This document shows, piece after piece, positions 1 to 11,789 of a DNA stretch of 64,000 nt; position 1 is the stretch's first letter; every line of letters begins with the position of its first letter. This DNA comes from Torymus aiolomorphi (Eukaryota > Arthropoda > Insecta > Hymenoptera > Torymidae), in the NCBI GenBank assembly GCA_036365515.1, contig CM070873.1:82595948-82659947 (forward strand). Direction: 5' to 3'. Position numbers and translations under genes: made by a program. The notes under the pieces are model-generated. The model searched no databases. It was not told the DNA's origin and saw only the letters and a list, made by a program, of their open reading frames with translations.

Positions 1-743
1 TAGATGAGTAGTAGCATTTTAAACGACAGTAAGAAAACTACTGCAGAAAGGATAAGATAATTTCATCTTCTTTCAAAATTTCTTAAAAGTCCTCATTTAC
101 TGGTTTTAATTCAATAAATTTAATTCAAGATAATATTTTTTCTTGTAAAAATTTTATTCTTCATTGATGATAAAATTTCTGTTGAAATTCATTCGTGTAG
201 TTCTATGATTTATGACACATAATAATATTAAAATATTCACTTAAGTTTATTTACGAATAAATATTTATTCACATCACGTTCAAGAATCAAATACTTCATC
301 AAGTATCAGAAGCCACGTTCAACTTTGAAATTGAATATGAAATTGAATAATGAAACCGTAAATATTCGAAACCTGATATTTTTCCGTTACTCGCGTTTAT
401 CAGCGTAAAGGTAGTCAAACGCAAATTAGTCACTTTATGTTTTTTGATCCTCTCATAACTCCGTTTTATTAAACTATTCTATTAAAGCATTCTTTAAGCT
501 TCGTATGAAAATGAGACGAGGTCTACATCAATGGAATCCCGAACGACCATCGAAGGAATTCAAATTTCTAAAGTAGACAAGCGCATGGCAAGAGAAAGAT
601 TTCGTAAACTAAATTGTGAGATTCGCACAATCCACGAGGTGCAATCGAAAAGATAGGTTTCAGATAATTGATCTAAGCTCTTGTTTTTGTCATAATGCTT
701 CTACATGCTATACGTTATGACGGAAAAATATTTATCTTGGCTG
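1..743. other. AT-rich DNA, no gene seen
   Basis: I see no convincing ORF, RNA gene or repeat structure here. Short A/T runs and scattered stops in all frames suggest intergenic or intronic DNA. Confidence 0.5.
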
Positions 744-806
744 CCTCTCTCTAGTACAATATTTTTAGAGAGAGAGGGGGGAGGGGGGGGGGGGGGAGAG
801 TGGGGA
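744..806. repeat. CTCTCTCTAG hairpin followed by G-run
   Basis: A short inverted repeat (ctctctctag ... agagagag) is followed at about 773-796 by a nearly uninterrupted G tract broken by single A residues. This is low-complexity purine DNA that could form a G-quadruplex. No gene function is visible. Confidence 0.7.
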
Positions 807-1045
807 TCGCTTGGGCATGAAACGCGGCGTGTACGTGAGTTGATTGATGGATATGCGCCGAACTAATTACTATAATTGTGCGATTAACGTTGTCGGCGAG
901 TGCACGCAATTCACTGCGTTTTGTGGACATTCTGTCGTGTGAACGGCAACTACCCGGATCTTTCTGATCCTGCGAGCAAGGCGTTCAGAAACCGAAATTC
1001 TAAGTGTCAGAGTGAATTGCTCTCCATCTGTCTTTCTCCCTTTCA

Positions 1046-2554
<1,509 letters not shown>

Positions 2555-2695
2555 TTGCTTCGTCATAGAGAAAGCTTTAGAACGACAAAAGAAATTTTCG
2601 AGACTAAAAATGTTCAAAAAGATGTTTTAAAGCAACATATATGTTGAAATTTGCCGATTTTGAGAACATTTTTTTTTGTTTCTTTATACATATGG

Positions 2696-2764
2696 GTGTT
2701 TGCGTGTGCGTGTGTGTGTATGTGTGTCGGGTGTGTTTGTCTGCGCGCGTGTCTGTGTGTGTGT
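2696..2764. repeat. Interrupted GT microsatellite core of copy A
   Basis: Imperfect GT/GC alternation (tgtgtgtgtatgtgtgtcgg and similar). It lies at the same place relative to the element start as the GT runs of the other Helentron-like copies. Confidence 0.85.
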
Positions 2765-3252
2765 AAACTCTCGATATTTTGAGAACTATTCCATTGATTT
2801 TCCTGGAACAAGGCTCATTCTCTTCATTTTAAAGAAAAAAACTCGGTACCATGACTGATTTAAGTTTTTATTCATTTTGTTATGTTTTATAACCAAAAAA
2901 CAATTTTGAATTTTTCGTTTTTATGATTTTTTTTTTTAATCAACCAATTGCTCTAAAATTTGGCAAGGATGTAGCTTTTCTATATCTTCAAACTGAGTTC
3001 GTTATCGAACAAAATCCGGTCGTCACCATTAAAGGTTATTGAAGTTAAAATTTTTTAAAAATATTTTCGAATAGCATTTTTTAAGAGAATATTTGATTAA
3101 TCGACTCAAATTTTGAATCACTTATTGCAGTAATTAAAGACAATATTGGGTTAAAATTTCAAGAGATTATCTTCATTTGTTTTTGACAAAAAAATTATTT
3201 AAAAAAAAAAGTTTTAGTTGTCGCACGATACAATTGTGAAAATTATCCTATA

Positions 3253-3509
3253 AGGGTGTACCCACAAATGGTCGGTGGCGTGGAGTGGCGTGCCCCGAGC
3301 CGTGATGTGGCGTGGCGTTTCAAACGCTTTTGAAAAAGAGCTTCTCATCTATAGAGTATTGTACTCCTGTATGATACTTTTTGACAAACATATTTGCAAA
3401 GTTCTGGACATGAGTACAATACTCTATAGATGGCAAACTCGATTTTCAAAAGCGTTTGGAACGCCAGGCTACGCCGCGCCACGCTACCGACCATTTGTGG
3501 CTACACCCT
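3253..3509. mobile_element. Foldback MITE with AGGGTGTA ends
   Basis: The two ends are inverted copies: agggtgtacccacaaatggt on the left and the complement of agggtgtagccacaaatggt on the right. The arms are about 110 bp and continue through an inverted block ending tctatagagtattgtactc. There is no coding capacity. It interrupts Helentron-like copy A. The target duplication is not clear because the flanking bases are TA-rich. Confidence 0.85.
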
Positions 3510-3763
3510 AATCTTCAAATTTTGGATAGTTATAAGTATATTTTCGAAGAGAATTTCATTTAACACCATTAATTATTGTCATAAAAAATTAAAAAAAGGA
3601 ATTAATACATTAATTTGAAGAAGCTAATAGTGTCAATGTATTCGCAGCGGATTTTTTAAGCGGACAATCCATTATTGAAGCTACAAAAAAGGAAATGTTT
3701 ATCAATAACAAATTCCAAGTATCTTTAAGTCATAGTCTACCGGTCATACCAGTAGAAAACCAG

Positions 3764-3968
3764 GTACCTTTTTTGACAGTTTTATACATCCCAGCATTGG
3801 GCCGTGCGTTGGGACATGCACTAATATGGATTACAGGGCATGTTTTCTACTTTTCGTTAAAGATTTTAGATGCAGTCTGGTTTCTGTGCCTTGCACGGCA
3901 GGCTAATAGCAGCAGTGAATTACTTTTGAAAAATAGTCACGCAATAGTTCACAGTATTATGGATTTTC
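3764..3968 (+). repeat. Dispersed repeat, partner of 16,050-16,270
   Basis: This block aligns by eye with 16,050-16,270 over about 200 bp at moderate identity (shared pieces include cactaatat, attacagg, aaattactttt and aaagattttaga). Both copies end in a TA-rich tract. An overlapping 116-codon ORF here has a weakly similar ORF in the other copy, but I do not recognise a protein family. It may be the body of an old retroposon. Confidence 0.55.
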
Positions 3969-3969
3969 T

Positions 3970-3997
3970 TATATATATATATATATATATATATATA
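3970..3997. repeat. (TA)14 microsatellite
   Basis: Uninterrupted TA run directly after the dispersed repeat block. It may be the decayed tail of that repeat. Confidence 0.95.
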
Positions 3998-4719
3998 CTG
4001 CCTTCCGACGCCTCCCCGTTGAATGATACTGCACCGCAATTATAGTATTTTTATTATCATTACTTTGCATATTAGGAGACCAACCGAAATACCTATGAGG
4101 AGGATAAATAAGAGAATAAATCATTGGATAAAAATGCAATATAGTGATACATACGCTTTGATATTCGCTAAAGCAGCACACTACAACCAATTCACATTTC
4201 ATTCTAAATTCACACAAATAGTAATTATCGAACATCATGTTTTAGTAGCCTTTTGTAATAGGTAACCAAAAATAGAAATACAATGATATGCCTGCTACCA
4301 ATTAAACTACTATTAACAGTATTATTATTATAACAGTATTATAGATCGTTTATTTGTTATCGATAATGATCAAAAGGTGGATTAGGCCAACTTGGGATAT
4401 CACTTAAAACAACGCGGATTAACAATGTACCTTTAAGGTAGTGTATTTGAAATGACTAATAAATTCAAAATATTGACCAGTATACCTTTATTCACTGAAT
4501 CTATCATAATATTATAATAATTATGTCAATGTTTTCAATGTTATTTTAAGTGCATCATTATTCTTTTGAAAACATCAACCGAGCGAGCGTTGAGCGAATG
4601 AGGTATTTTTGATAGTATCTATTATTATGATAAAAATTCGGCATAATCCACGTTTTTCAATCCATTACTCCAAAATATAGTGATTTTTCTAACATTTATA
4701 GTAAATTTTCTTACAACAT
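3998..4719. other. AT-rich DNA, no gene seen
   Basis: Short ORFs only, with no recognisable domain. No strong inverted or tandem repeat was seen. Confidence 0.45.
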
Positions 4720-5170
4720 TTCTCTCAAGGTAGCTATTACGATTCTTTTGTTTTTAATAAAAACGTGTCTTTTTTAAAGCTTATAACTCCCAAACTAAAT
4801 GGTCAACTGTTTTGTAAAAAAATCATAATAATGCAGAATATAAATAGCTATAATCTGTAAAAATTTCAATCATTCTGTCTACTAGTTTTTGAGTAAAAAA
4901 ATCGAAAACTGACAAAAATCAGTTTTCTATGTCCAACGATTACGGAAGTAAAAAGGCTTCAATTGACTTGAAACTTTGAGAAAAGGTAGACTTTCTGTGA
5001 ATTTCAGTCGAGTTCTTTGCGCAGCTTATTAAACTTATCAGGTCTAAAGATAAAGGTTTAGATTTTTTTTGGAAATTTTATGAATGACTATATTTTAGTA
5101 ACTAATCGATCTTTTCCAATGATCGACAGCTTAATTTTTTCAATTTTCAATAAAGATTTAAAATTAAAAA
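4720..5170 (+). mobile_element. Helentron-like element body fragment (copy E)
   Basis: The sequence from about 4,745 (aaaacgtgtc, then gcttataactcccaaactaa and tatgtccaacgattacgga) matches the internal parts of copies B (about 24,530-25,040) and C (about 60,820-61,010). It lacks the 5' hairpin, the GT core and the 3' hairpin, so it is a truncated or decayed piece. Confidence 0.65.
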
Positions 5171-5310
5171 GAATTTAAGAAATTCTATTATTCGTTTCTG
5201 TTTTATAACGATTTTAAATTATACAAAGTATAGTAATCTAAATGACAAAATCACGATTATAAATAAACAATTGAGACCAACTTCTAATAAATTGTAAGAG
5301 CATTTCGGTG

Positions 5311-5563
5311 GTTGAGCGGAAGAAGAACGTATCTCAGCGCGCGGATGAAGAACGACGTATCTCGGCGCGAGGATGAAGAACAACGTATCGGCGCGCGAAT
5401 GAAGAACGACGTATCTCGGCGCGAGGATGAAGAACAACGTATCTCCGCGCGCGGATGAAAAACGACATATCTCGGCACTCTTACGGCTAACACACGGCCA
5501 GTATACGACGAAATACGTCGTTCTTCATCCGCGCGCCGAGATACGTTCTTTTTCCGCTCAGCC
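5311..5563. mobile_element. Foldback element built of about 33-bp tandem units
   Basis: The ends are inverted: gttgagcggaagaagaacgt on the left and the complement of ggctgagcggaaaaagaacg on the right. Inside are about five imperfect copies of a unit containing cgtatctcggcgcg followed by gatgaagaacgac. One inverted unit at the right end lets the whole array fold back. ORFs through it are repeat artefacts. Confidence 0.8.
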
Positions 5564-5577
5564 GTCGATTTATTCAT

Positions 5578-6066
5578 ATATGAGGCGTTTCACGTCAGCT
5601 CTCCAGGCGCGGCGCGCGAGCGCGAAATCATGCTGTTTTCAGCTTGTGTTTGAAGGGCTAAGATGTATCTAAAAAAAATAATCCCCAAGTGATTTCGATG
5701 TATTTTTTCCTCAGCTTTCCGATGGTGTTCAATTCTAACCTCAAAAAAACATAAAACGTGTTATATCTCAAAAACTATATTTTTAATATTTTTTTTAGAT
5801 CGAAAGAGGAGGAAATTTTACATGGATATAGCCTTTTTCTACATAGGGGTTTTTTGATTTTTTCGAGATATTATTCAAGAAATACTTAGAATTAAAAAAT
5901 TTTGAGAAACTAATAGCACCATCGGAAAGCTGAGGAAAAAATACATCGAAATCACTTGGGGATTATTTTTTTTAGATACATCTTAGCCCTTCAAACACAA
6001 GCTGAAAACAGCATGATTTCGCGCTCGCGCGCCGCGCCTGGAGAGCTGACGTGAAACGCCTCATAT
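5578..6066. mobile_element. MITE with nearly perfect 155-bp inverted arms
   Basis: The left arm (5,578-5,735) starts atatgaggcgtttcacgtca, and the right arm (5,910-6,066) is its complement with almost no differences. The spacer is about 175 bp of AT-rich DNA. There is no ORF of note. The near identity of the arms suggests a recent insertion or arm-to-arm correction. The target duplication is hard to define because the boundary itself reads tcatatatga. Confidence 0.9.
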
Positions 6067-6449
6067 TAATGTTCCAAAATAGATGAACTTATAATTAAAA
6101 TATTAAGGTAATACCCCGCGCAAAAAAAAATTTGTGGGCCATATATTGCCCACAGTGTTGGACAAGTATGGGCAATATAATATGGGCCATTGCAAGCCAT
6201 ATTAGAGCAATATAGAGCAATATATGGGAGATACTCGGCCCCGGCGCCTGAGCCGAATTCGGGCTGGAGTCGGGCCATAGTATTCCCACCAGTATCCCAT
6301 ATAGTTCCCATATTAGTCCCATATTTTTAATTTCATGAGAACCATTAACAAAAAAAAAAAACAAAAAATACATAAATAAGCGTAAAAAACAATCCTATTG
6401 TGCATGTACTGTGACTGTAAAATTATTATTAAAAAAAAAAAAAAAATCT

Positions 6450-6520
6450 GAGTGGATTCGAGAACCTCGAACCTTTGAATTACAAGACTTGCTCGCTACC
6501 GACTGAGCTATTTAGTTATG
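6450..6520 (-). other. tRNA-Thr-like sequence (left arm)
   Basis: Read on the minus strand it has a Pol III A-box-like tagctcagtcggtagcg, an anticodon loop cttgtaa (TGT, threonine) and a B-box region. The B box is disturbed by extra bases (ggttcgaggttctcgaatcc). Acceptor pairing is poor. It is a tRNA-derived repeat part rather than a working tRNA. Confidence 0.55.
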
Positions 6521-6620
6521 TTTATATCAAAGGATCAAATGGAGGTTAATACTTGAACGACATCATCATTCGTTTCAGATTACAGCCTAGATAATCTCCA
6601 TTTGATCCTTTGATATAAAT

Positions 6621-6690
6621 ATAACTAAATAGCTCAGTCGGTAGCGAGCAAATCTAGTAATTCAAAGGTTCGAGGTTCGAATCCACTCAA
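6621..6690 (+). other. tRNA-Thr-like sequence (right arm)
   Basis: The plus strand has tagctcagtcggtagcg (A-box), a loop ctagtaa with anticodon AGT (threonine) and ggttcgaatcc (a perfect B-box). Pairing of the acceptor stem is weak. It is the inverted partner of the sequence at 6,450-6,520 and lies inside the same foldback element. Confidence 0.6.
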
Positions 6691-7329
6691 AGAATTTTTT
6701 TTTTTTTATATATTTTACAGTCCCACTACATGCACAATAGGATTGTTTTTTACGCTTATTTATTTATTTATGTTGTTTTTTTTATTAATGGTTCGCATGA
6801 AAATAAATATGGGACTAATATTGCAACTATATGGGAACTATATGGGATACTGGTGGGAATACTATGGCCCGATTCCAGTCCGAATTCGGCTCAGGCGCCG
6901 GGGCCGAGTATCTTCCATATATTGCTCTAATGTGGCTTGCAACGGCCCATATATTGCCCATACTTGTCCAACACTGTGGGCAATGTATGGCCCACAAATT
7001 TTTTTTGCGCGGGACGTTATACAATTTTCGCAAGGACAAGAATATTATAGAACTCGTGACCCTACGAGCACGCATTGACGGTATCGTTAATCCCCTTTTT
7101 TTTTTACATTTCTTAGAATCGCGTCGCTTGTCATACTCTCATCTTCTACGCTTCAAATTAATTACTACTATAAAAATAATATTCTTTAAAAACATACAAA
7201 ATTACAAATGACACAACTATAAAATTATATCTACGCTAACATTGATAAATTATCCCGATAACTTTCAACCAAAGCACTCCGTACAACACCACTTTTCTGA
7301 TATAGATATTTTTCTTAGAAGTTATGTTG

Positions 7330-8140
7330 ATGAGAATCGAATGGTCCAGCTGTCAAGTAGGTGAATAAATTTACACCAATGGTTTTTTTTTTCCCGCGTT
7401 TCGGGCATTTTATTTGCCCCTCTTCCGGGCTTTATAATTACTGTTTTCATAGTGTGTTGTAAGCAGTCTGACTACTGCCAGTCAAAAACTTTGACTGCAA
7501 TACTATCGCTGTCATTCATCTCATCATTTTATTATTTTTTTTAGAAACTTATCTTTTCGCTTTATTAATAATACGCTGATCTCGGTGGCTCTCTCACTCG
7601 GACCTGGTGAATTTCTTCTCTGATGTCGGCTCTCTCAGCACTCGTACACGGAGAAAAGTCCCCACAGCTCTAGACTGGACCATAGTCAGGCTCGCCGTCT
7701 GTGCCCCCATCATCCACCGCGAGAGAGCGCGTCGACACTGGCCCGCGCGGTGACTGTCAGCCCTCTCCTCCGTGCTCTTGATCATCCCGTATCGGTGCAT
7801 GTTTTTTATGGCTTTTTATTCAAAGATGAATCCAAATAATTTCAAGAAAGAAAAGAAAATTTAATTCATTTTTTTTTTATTTAATCTTAGTATCAAGTTA
7901 AAAAACTAATTAAGAATTACATATAACAACTTTAAATGAATAATTAATTTATAAATATGCAATTTATAAAAGAATGTTTTACATACAATTTAATAATATC
8001 ATTCCATTTTTCAATGTAACTTTACATAAAAAACCAATTAATGTTGGAAAGATGATAGGAATTGTCCAGCTGTCGAAGTGGTTCAAAAATGAATAAACCA
8101 GTTGTTTTCTTGCAGACGTTTCGGGCATAAAAATGAGAAA
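7330..8140 (-). mobile_element. Retrozyme-like or Penelope-derived element, two direct pLTR-like repeats
   Basis: Two blocks in the same orientation (7,330-7,440 and 8,040-8,140) share gtccagctgtc and cgtttcgggcat at similar spacing. On the minus strand each contains gcccgaaac followed by g(t)c, and the first also has gaagagg plus a stem (ggggcaaataaaatgcccc type). This is the layout of the hammerhead-like region in the Penelope-like element at 52,424-52,464. The 600 bp between them have no RT and only a 68-codon ORF of no known type. Known animal and plant retrozymes have hammerheads in direct repeats around a short non-coding centre. The assignment is an inference. Confidence 0.45.
7441..8039. 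other. Central region of the retrozyme-like element
   Basis: Bases 7,575-7,800 are GC-rich with many ctctc and gcgcg motifs. The rest is AT-rich. The minus-strand ORF at 7,594-7,800 is Arg-rich and not recognised, so I treat it as chance. Confidence 0.35.
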
Positions 8141-8147
8141 ATCAATA

Positions 8148-8790
8148 CATGTGTCACAAAAAATATGGTGTGCACCTAGGGCTAGCGGGCCTTTTGACCT
8201 CGTGTGTTTGCAGTACTTGTCTTCGGGTCGCAAAACGCACCCTTCGTGCTAGCTAACCTTCGACTCGTATTGCAAACTCCAAAACTCCACACTCGGTCTC
8301 TGTTACAAACTACTTGTAAAGGGAGGGCAAATATTCGAGCGTCCGCGAAAGTTATTTGGTTTTAGAGAAATAGTGGACGAGACTCTAAGCACGACAGGTG
8401 GAAAGTGTCGTGGCTATCAAGCCCCTAGCTAGGGTTATACCCGAGGCTATTAGATCTCCTTTGAGCTTTAAGCTCGAATTGAAGGTCCCACGTGCACGAA
8501 CAATTCAGGTTGTTCGGGGCCATTTGGCTACAGAGTCGAGTCATTTAAATATTTAAATTTGAAATAAGAACAAGAAAATCTGAAGCTTGTTAGCAGCCGC
8601 AAAATAAAAGAGTGCAAGCGACGCGATCACTTTCTCTTTGGCTTTTCGTCAATTCGGACGCCTTTTCTTAACCTCCTAAATAAAGATTTCCTTTTCAAAT
8701 TTTTTGAAGTCTATTTATTATTCACTCATTTACAGTCTCAAAAGGCCCACCTTACGCCCTTGTCACATAATATACTATTTTCAACCGCTG
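8148..8790 (+). repeat. Foldback repeat related to 45,111-45,290
   Basis: The segment 8,148-8,305 (starting atggtgtgcacc, then gcgggccttttgacc and gtgctagctaacc) is homologous to 45,111-45,290 in inverted orientation. The far end, 8,735-8,785 (aaaggcccaccttacgccct, then ataatatactatt), is the inverted partner of its start, so the element spans about 640 bp and has acquired about 430 bp of unrelated sequence inside. No gene is visible. Confidence 0.6.
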
Positions 8791-9030
8791 GGCGCGAAAT
8801 TCCATTTTTGAAACTCCGTGCGAGAAGTTCGATTTCTCCCACGCTGCGTTAAACGATGCGTGCAAAAATCTCACTTCTCGCACGTCGTGTCAAAAAATAC
8901 GGTTCGACACTTGTGTGAGAAGTTGATTTTCTCCTCGTGTGACCTTTTCACCCTCGCTTCGCTCGGGTGCAAACAGTCACACGAGGGAAAAATCAAATCC
9001 TCGCACTAGTATCGAAATGTACTATTTCGA
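8785..9030. repeat. GC-core foldback repeats
   Basis: Successive inverted pairs are visible: tgcgagaagttcgatttctc against aaatctcacttctcgcac, and tcctcgtgtgacc against ggtgcaaacagtcacacgagg around cgcttcgctcg. The block ends with tatcgaaatgtactatttcg. The same closing motif (cgaaatgtactat) recurs at 41,060 and 60,130, marking a repeat family. Confidence 0.65.
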
Positions 9031-9144
9031 TACCGGTTAAGCGGGCGCAAAGTGCCGTATTCACACCCTAGGGCGCGAAGTATTTACTTCGCGCACGACA
9101 AACAGATTTACAGACATCTCGATCGAATTTCGCCCCCCGGGGTT

Positions 9145-9292
9145 CAAAAAATAGTATACGCAACACGGGCTCTAGGTGACGCCCGCGTTCCTATTGTCGA
9201 GCGACGCTTCGCTCGGACGACAAACTCGGCTCCGGCGTACATCACCCACTTCGCGCCCTTGTTGCGTAATATACTATATTTTTCTTTAACAA
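9145..9292. repeat. Foldback repeat with atagtatacgcaacacggg end
   Basis: The left end aaatagtatacgcaacacgg pairs with the right end cttgttgcgtaatatactat. The centre contains the short inverted motif gagcgacgcttcgctcg. The same left-end motif occurs at about 12,194, so this is a dispersed family. The preceding bases 9,040-9,130 hold a second short palindrome around gggcgcgaagtatttacttcgcgc. Confidence 0.7.
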
Positions 9293-10253
9293 TAAAATAT
9301 GTTCTTTGATTCTTGAATAGATGAATTAAAGACAAAGCCTTGAGAAAGAAAAAAAAATTTCTGTTCGTTGGAGATTATTGAAACGTCAATAACCCCTTAT
9401 AAAGCAGCCCTCGATAGAGAGAAAAGAAAAGGCTCGAGATCAGAAGCCAATGCCTCCGTGACCCAGTGCCGAGAGAATGCAAAGCATCTTCGAGCACGGC
9501 GAAGGGTCAGCAGAGGTGGCAGGAATTACTGTTTTCGCCCCACGTAATGTTATTTTGCGAAGCCACTCGTTAAGTTTCCTTGCGAGCGCGCCCGTTCGCT
9601 CACCCTCGCCAATTCGCTCGGCTTGGCGTATTTTTGGCCCATGGCCAAAGACTACCCCCGGCTTTTTCTCCGTAGCGCGCCGCTGCGAGCGGGGAAACAA
9701 AGCAAAGAGTGTAAGCGCGAAGAAGCTTCTTCTGTTTCCTCCAAAGAATGTATTTCTTCTTCCTTACCTTGGCGCTCGCCGACATTGTGTGTACGCGAAG
9801 CGCCCCTACCATTTAAAGGCTCTGCCACTCTCCCTTCTTCTCTGTTTCTCTCTCTCTTTCTCTGGTTCTACGGCATGTATTGTGCTCCATGTGTGTATCT
9901 TACTATAATACTGTATAGTTGTAAGCCATATTCAGACGTACAACCCCCGCATCCTCCCGTACAGGTCAGCCCTGAAAATGACGTAAAACTTACCATTTTT
10001 TTGCCTTATTTTGGGGTAGAAAAGTTCCCCCGCATCCCTCCGCAAATTTTATCTTATACCCCCGTATCCTCCCGCACTCCTAAATCCCCCTATGGACACC
10101 CTCTGTGCCTCAGCGCAATTGTACAAAGAATCCTGAAAGTACATAATTACATTCTCGTAATAAGTATTACGTTAATGATTCAACGGGCGTAAAATGCAAT
10201 CCATTTCGTGAGCATTGGTTTTGACTAACTTGGAAGCTCGAGAGATGGCAGAA
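9293..10253. other. GC- and CT-rich DNA, no recognised gene
   Basis: The region about 9,420-9,880 is CpG-rich with overlapping ORFs of up to 189 codons on both strands. They are rich in Ser, Pro, Arg and Leu and carry no domain I recognise. A ttataaag motif lies at about 9,396, but no downstream gene supports promoter activity. Confidence 0.35.
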
Positions 10254-10755
10254 TCACGCACGCACGACGATGGGAGTTTTATCAACTCTGCTGCGGTAGG
10301 TATTGGCGGTGGAAGAAGATCTATGGTGGAGTGAAGAACTGTCGTTTACAGGCTCGGGAGTGAAGACTTTCATATCATTCGGTTTCAAGATTTTTTTCTT
10401 CCATTCCAAAGTTTCAGTGACGAGTTGATCAGCAGAAGGCCAATCAAGTGCGACAGCACCTTTGTCAACGATTTCGTTATGACTCAGTTGAGTAGCTACA
10501 TACGTCGGAGTTCTTCACTTCGCATGAGTCGGTGAGAGCATAAGTGAGAAAGAGTGCATCTACTTCTTCGCGGATAGCTTTCATGTCAACTTGATTAGCC
10601 TTAATCTTGTCTGTAGTGAGTGCTTCAAGTGCTGCTATTCTGGTCGAGAGATCTTGGGAATCCTGTCGAATTTCATTCATGAAGGCAACGAACCAAGTTG
10701 GAGCTGTATCCCCCTTACAGAAAAAATTCTCAAAAATACACTGAAAAACACTCAA
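10254..10755 (-). pseudogene. Frameshifted remnant of an unrecognised coiled-coil protein
   Basis: On the minus strand one frame runs from 10,755 to 10,477 and includes a charged, heptad-like segment (FMNEIRQDSQDLSTRIAALE and following residues, with DMKAIREEVDALF). A second frame takes over near 10,500 and runs to a stop at 10,254 (containing DKGAVALDWPSADQLVTETL). The composition of both is protein-like and the two halves join naturally if one frameshift is assumed. The mix of coiled coil and hydrophilic tail suggests the N-terminal or gag-like part of a transposon protein, but I do not recognise the family. It is directly followed by a tandem repeat array. The function is unknown. Confidence 0.45.
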
Positions 10756-10868
10756 GTAATACTGAGAGTAACACTCAAGTAATACTGAGAGTAACGCTTA
10801 AGTAATACTGAGAGTAACACTCAAGTAATACTGACAATGAGAGTAACACTCGAGTAATACTGAGAGTA
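10748..10868 (+). repeat. 23-bp tandem repeat, five units
   Basis: The unit is acactcaagtaatactgaga plus gta. Units start at 10,748, 10,771, 10,794, 10,817 and 10,846. The fourth unit carries a 6-bp insertion. Units directly abut, which rules out a CRISPR layout. Confidence 0.95.
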
Positions 10869-11130
10869 ACACTCAAAACCCACTCTTAATTGGGCGTGAA
10901 TTCAGACACGAGTAAATACTCGATTCAGTATCTACATTCAATTCAGTGTAACCTCCTAATTAAGCGTTTATTCCCCATTGAGTGTCAATTTGAGTAGTAC
11001 ACACAATTTAAGAGTGCACCCTTCAATTGAGTATGAAGACAAGTGTACACTCAAGTTAGGTGTTTGCCTTATGCAGTTAAGTATCCAATTGAGTGTTACT
11101 CCCAAGTTTAGAGCAACACTCAATTAAATT
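10869..11130 (+). repeat. ACTCAATT-rich repeat block
   Basis: Bases 10,869-11,130 are full of variants of the hexamer-like motif actcaatt/aattgagt on both strands (for example tgagtgtcaatttgagt and caattgagtgttactc). The segment cactcttaattgggcgtgaa resembles acactcaattgggagtaaat at about 20,171, so this is a dispersed repeat. Confidence 0.55.
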
Positions 11131-11286
11131 TTCATCTCTAAATATGAATGTCCCTGTGGACATATTTCTCTGTGGACATATTTGCGTTTTTAAAATACAC
11201 CTAAATCGAAATACGATATTATAAATCAATGAAATCAGTGAAAAAAAAAGTCCCAAAGGTGGGGATCAATCTCTACTGAGTATTCC

Positions 11287-11789
11287 CAAAGTTGAAAGTC
11301 AGTCGAAATCAGGCTTTCTTCTTTGTTATTAAGGTTGTATTAGCCGTAATGTCCCTACCAAAAGTTAGTTTTTTACGTTAAAACTATGATAAATAATTAT
11401 GTAAAGCAATTGATCAATTTTTAGCTCTAGCGATCAATGTATTAATGCAATTGGAATATTATAAGCTTTAAAAATCAAAAATCAAAGCAGAATTGTAAAC
11501 TCGGCACTATTTTTTTAAATCGTCAAAATGCACTAATTTCAACGTAATGACATTTTTTAAAAAATAGTGCCGAGTTTACAATTTTGCTTTGATTTTTTAT
11601 TTTTAAAGCTTTTAATATTCCAATTGCATTAATACATTGATTAGATCGCGAGAACTAAACATTGATAAATTGCTTTACATAATTATTTATCGAAGGTTTA
11701 ACGTAAAAAACTTTTGGCAGGGACCTTACGGCCAATACAACCTGAATAACAAAGAAGAAAGCCTGATTTCGACTGACTTTCAACTTTGA
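11287..11789. mobile_element. Foldback element, about 235-bp arms
   Basis: The left end caaagttgaaagtcagtcga pairs with the right end cgactgactttcaactttg. The arms continue through caggctttcttctttgttat, ggttgtattagcc, aattatgtaaagcaatt and atagtgccgagtttacaatt-like blocks on opposite strands. The spacer is about 40 bp. The sub-end aaggttgtattagc also occurs at the end of the foldback at 52,807-53,555, suggesting a shared family. No coding capacity. Confidence 0.85.

Larger units (their letters stand above)
2555..3660 (+). mobile_element. Helentron-like non-autonomous element, copy A
   Basis: The 5' end (about 2,557) is a hairpin like gcttcgtcatagagaaagc. About 140 bp later there is a GT microsatellite. 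The 3' end (3,614-3,657) has gaagaagc, then a short near-palindrome (tgtcaatgtattcgca), then a T run. The same 5' and 3' blocks bracket copies at 24,051-26,315 and 60,362-61,730. An inverted copy of the 5' end just before a 3' hairpin is the arrangement known for Helentrons and their HINE/DINE derivatives. No Rep/helicase ORF is present, so it is non-autonomous. A MITE is nested at 3,253-3,509. This copy is the most diverged. Confidence 0.6.
6108..7022. mobile_element. Large foldback element with two inverted tRNA-like sequences
   Basis: The arms of about 440 bp are inverted copies of each other, starting gtaataccccgcgc on the left and ending gcgcgggacgttatac on the right. Each arm contains repeated tatggg/cccata motifs, the palindrome-rich block ggcgccggggccgag, an A/T-rich stretch and, nearest the centre, a tRNA-like sequence. 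Only about 50 bp separate the arms. No protein is encoded: ORFs on one arm are mirror images of ORFs on the other. It looks like a composite non-autonomous element built around a duplicated tRNA-derived sequence. Confidence 0.85.

Noticed and set aside
5284..5577. Arg/Ser-rich 97-codon minus-strand ORF as a gene
   Set aside because: It is a translation of the 33-bp tandem units of a foldback element.
6621..6690. Functional tRNA-Thr gene
   Set aside because: Acceptor stem pairing is poor and the sequence is duplicated in inverted form inside a foldback element.
10748..10868. CRISPR array
   Set aside because: Units abut without spacers and the genome is eukaryotic.
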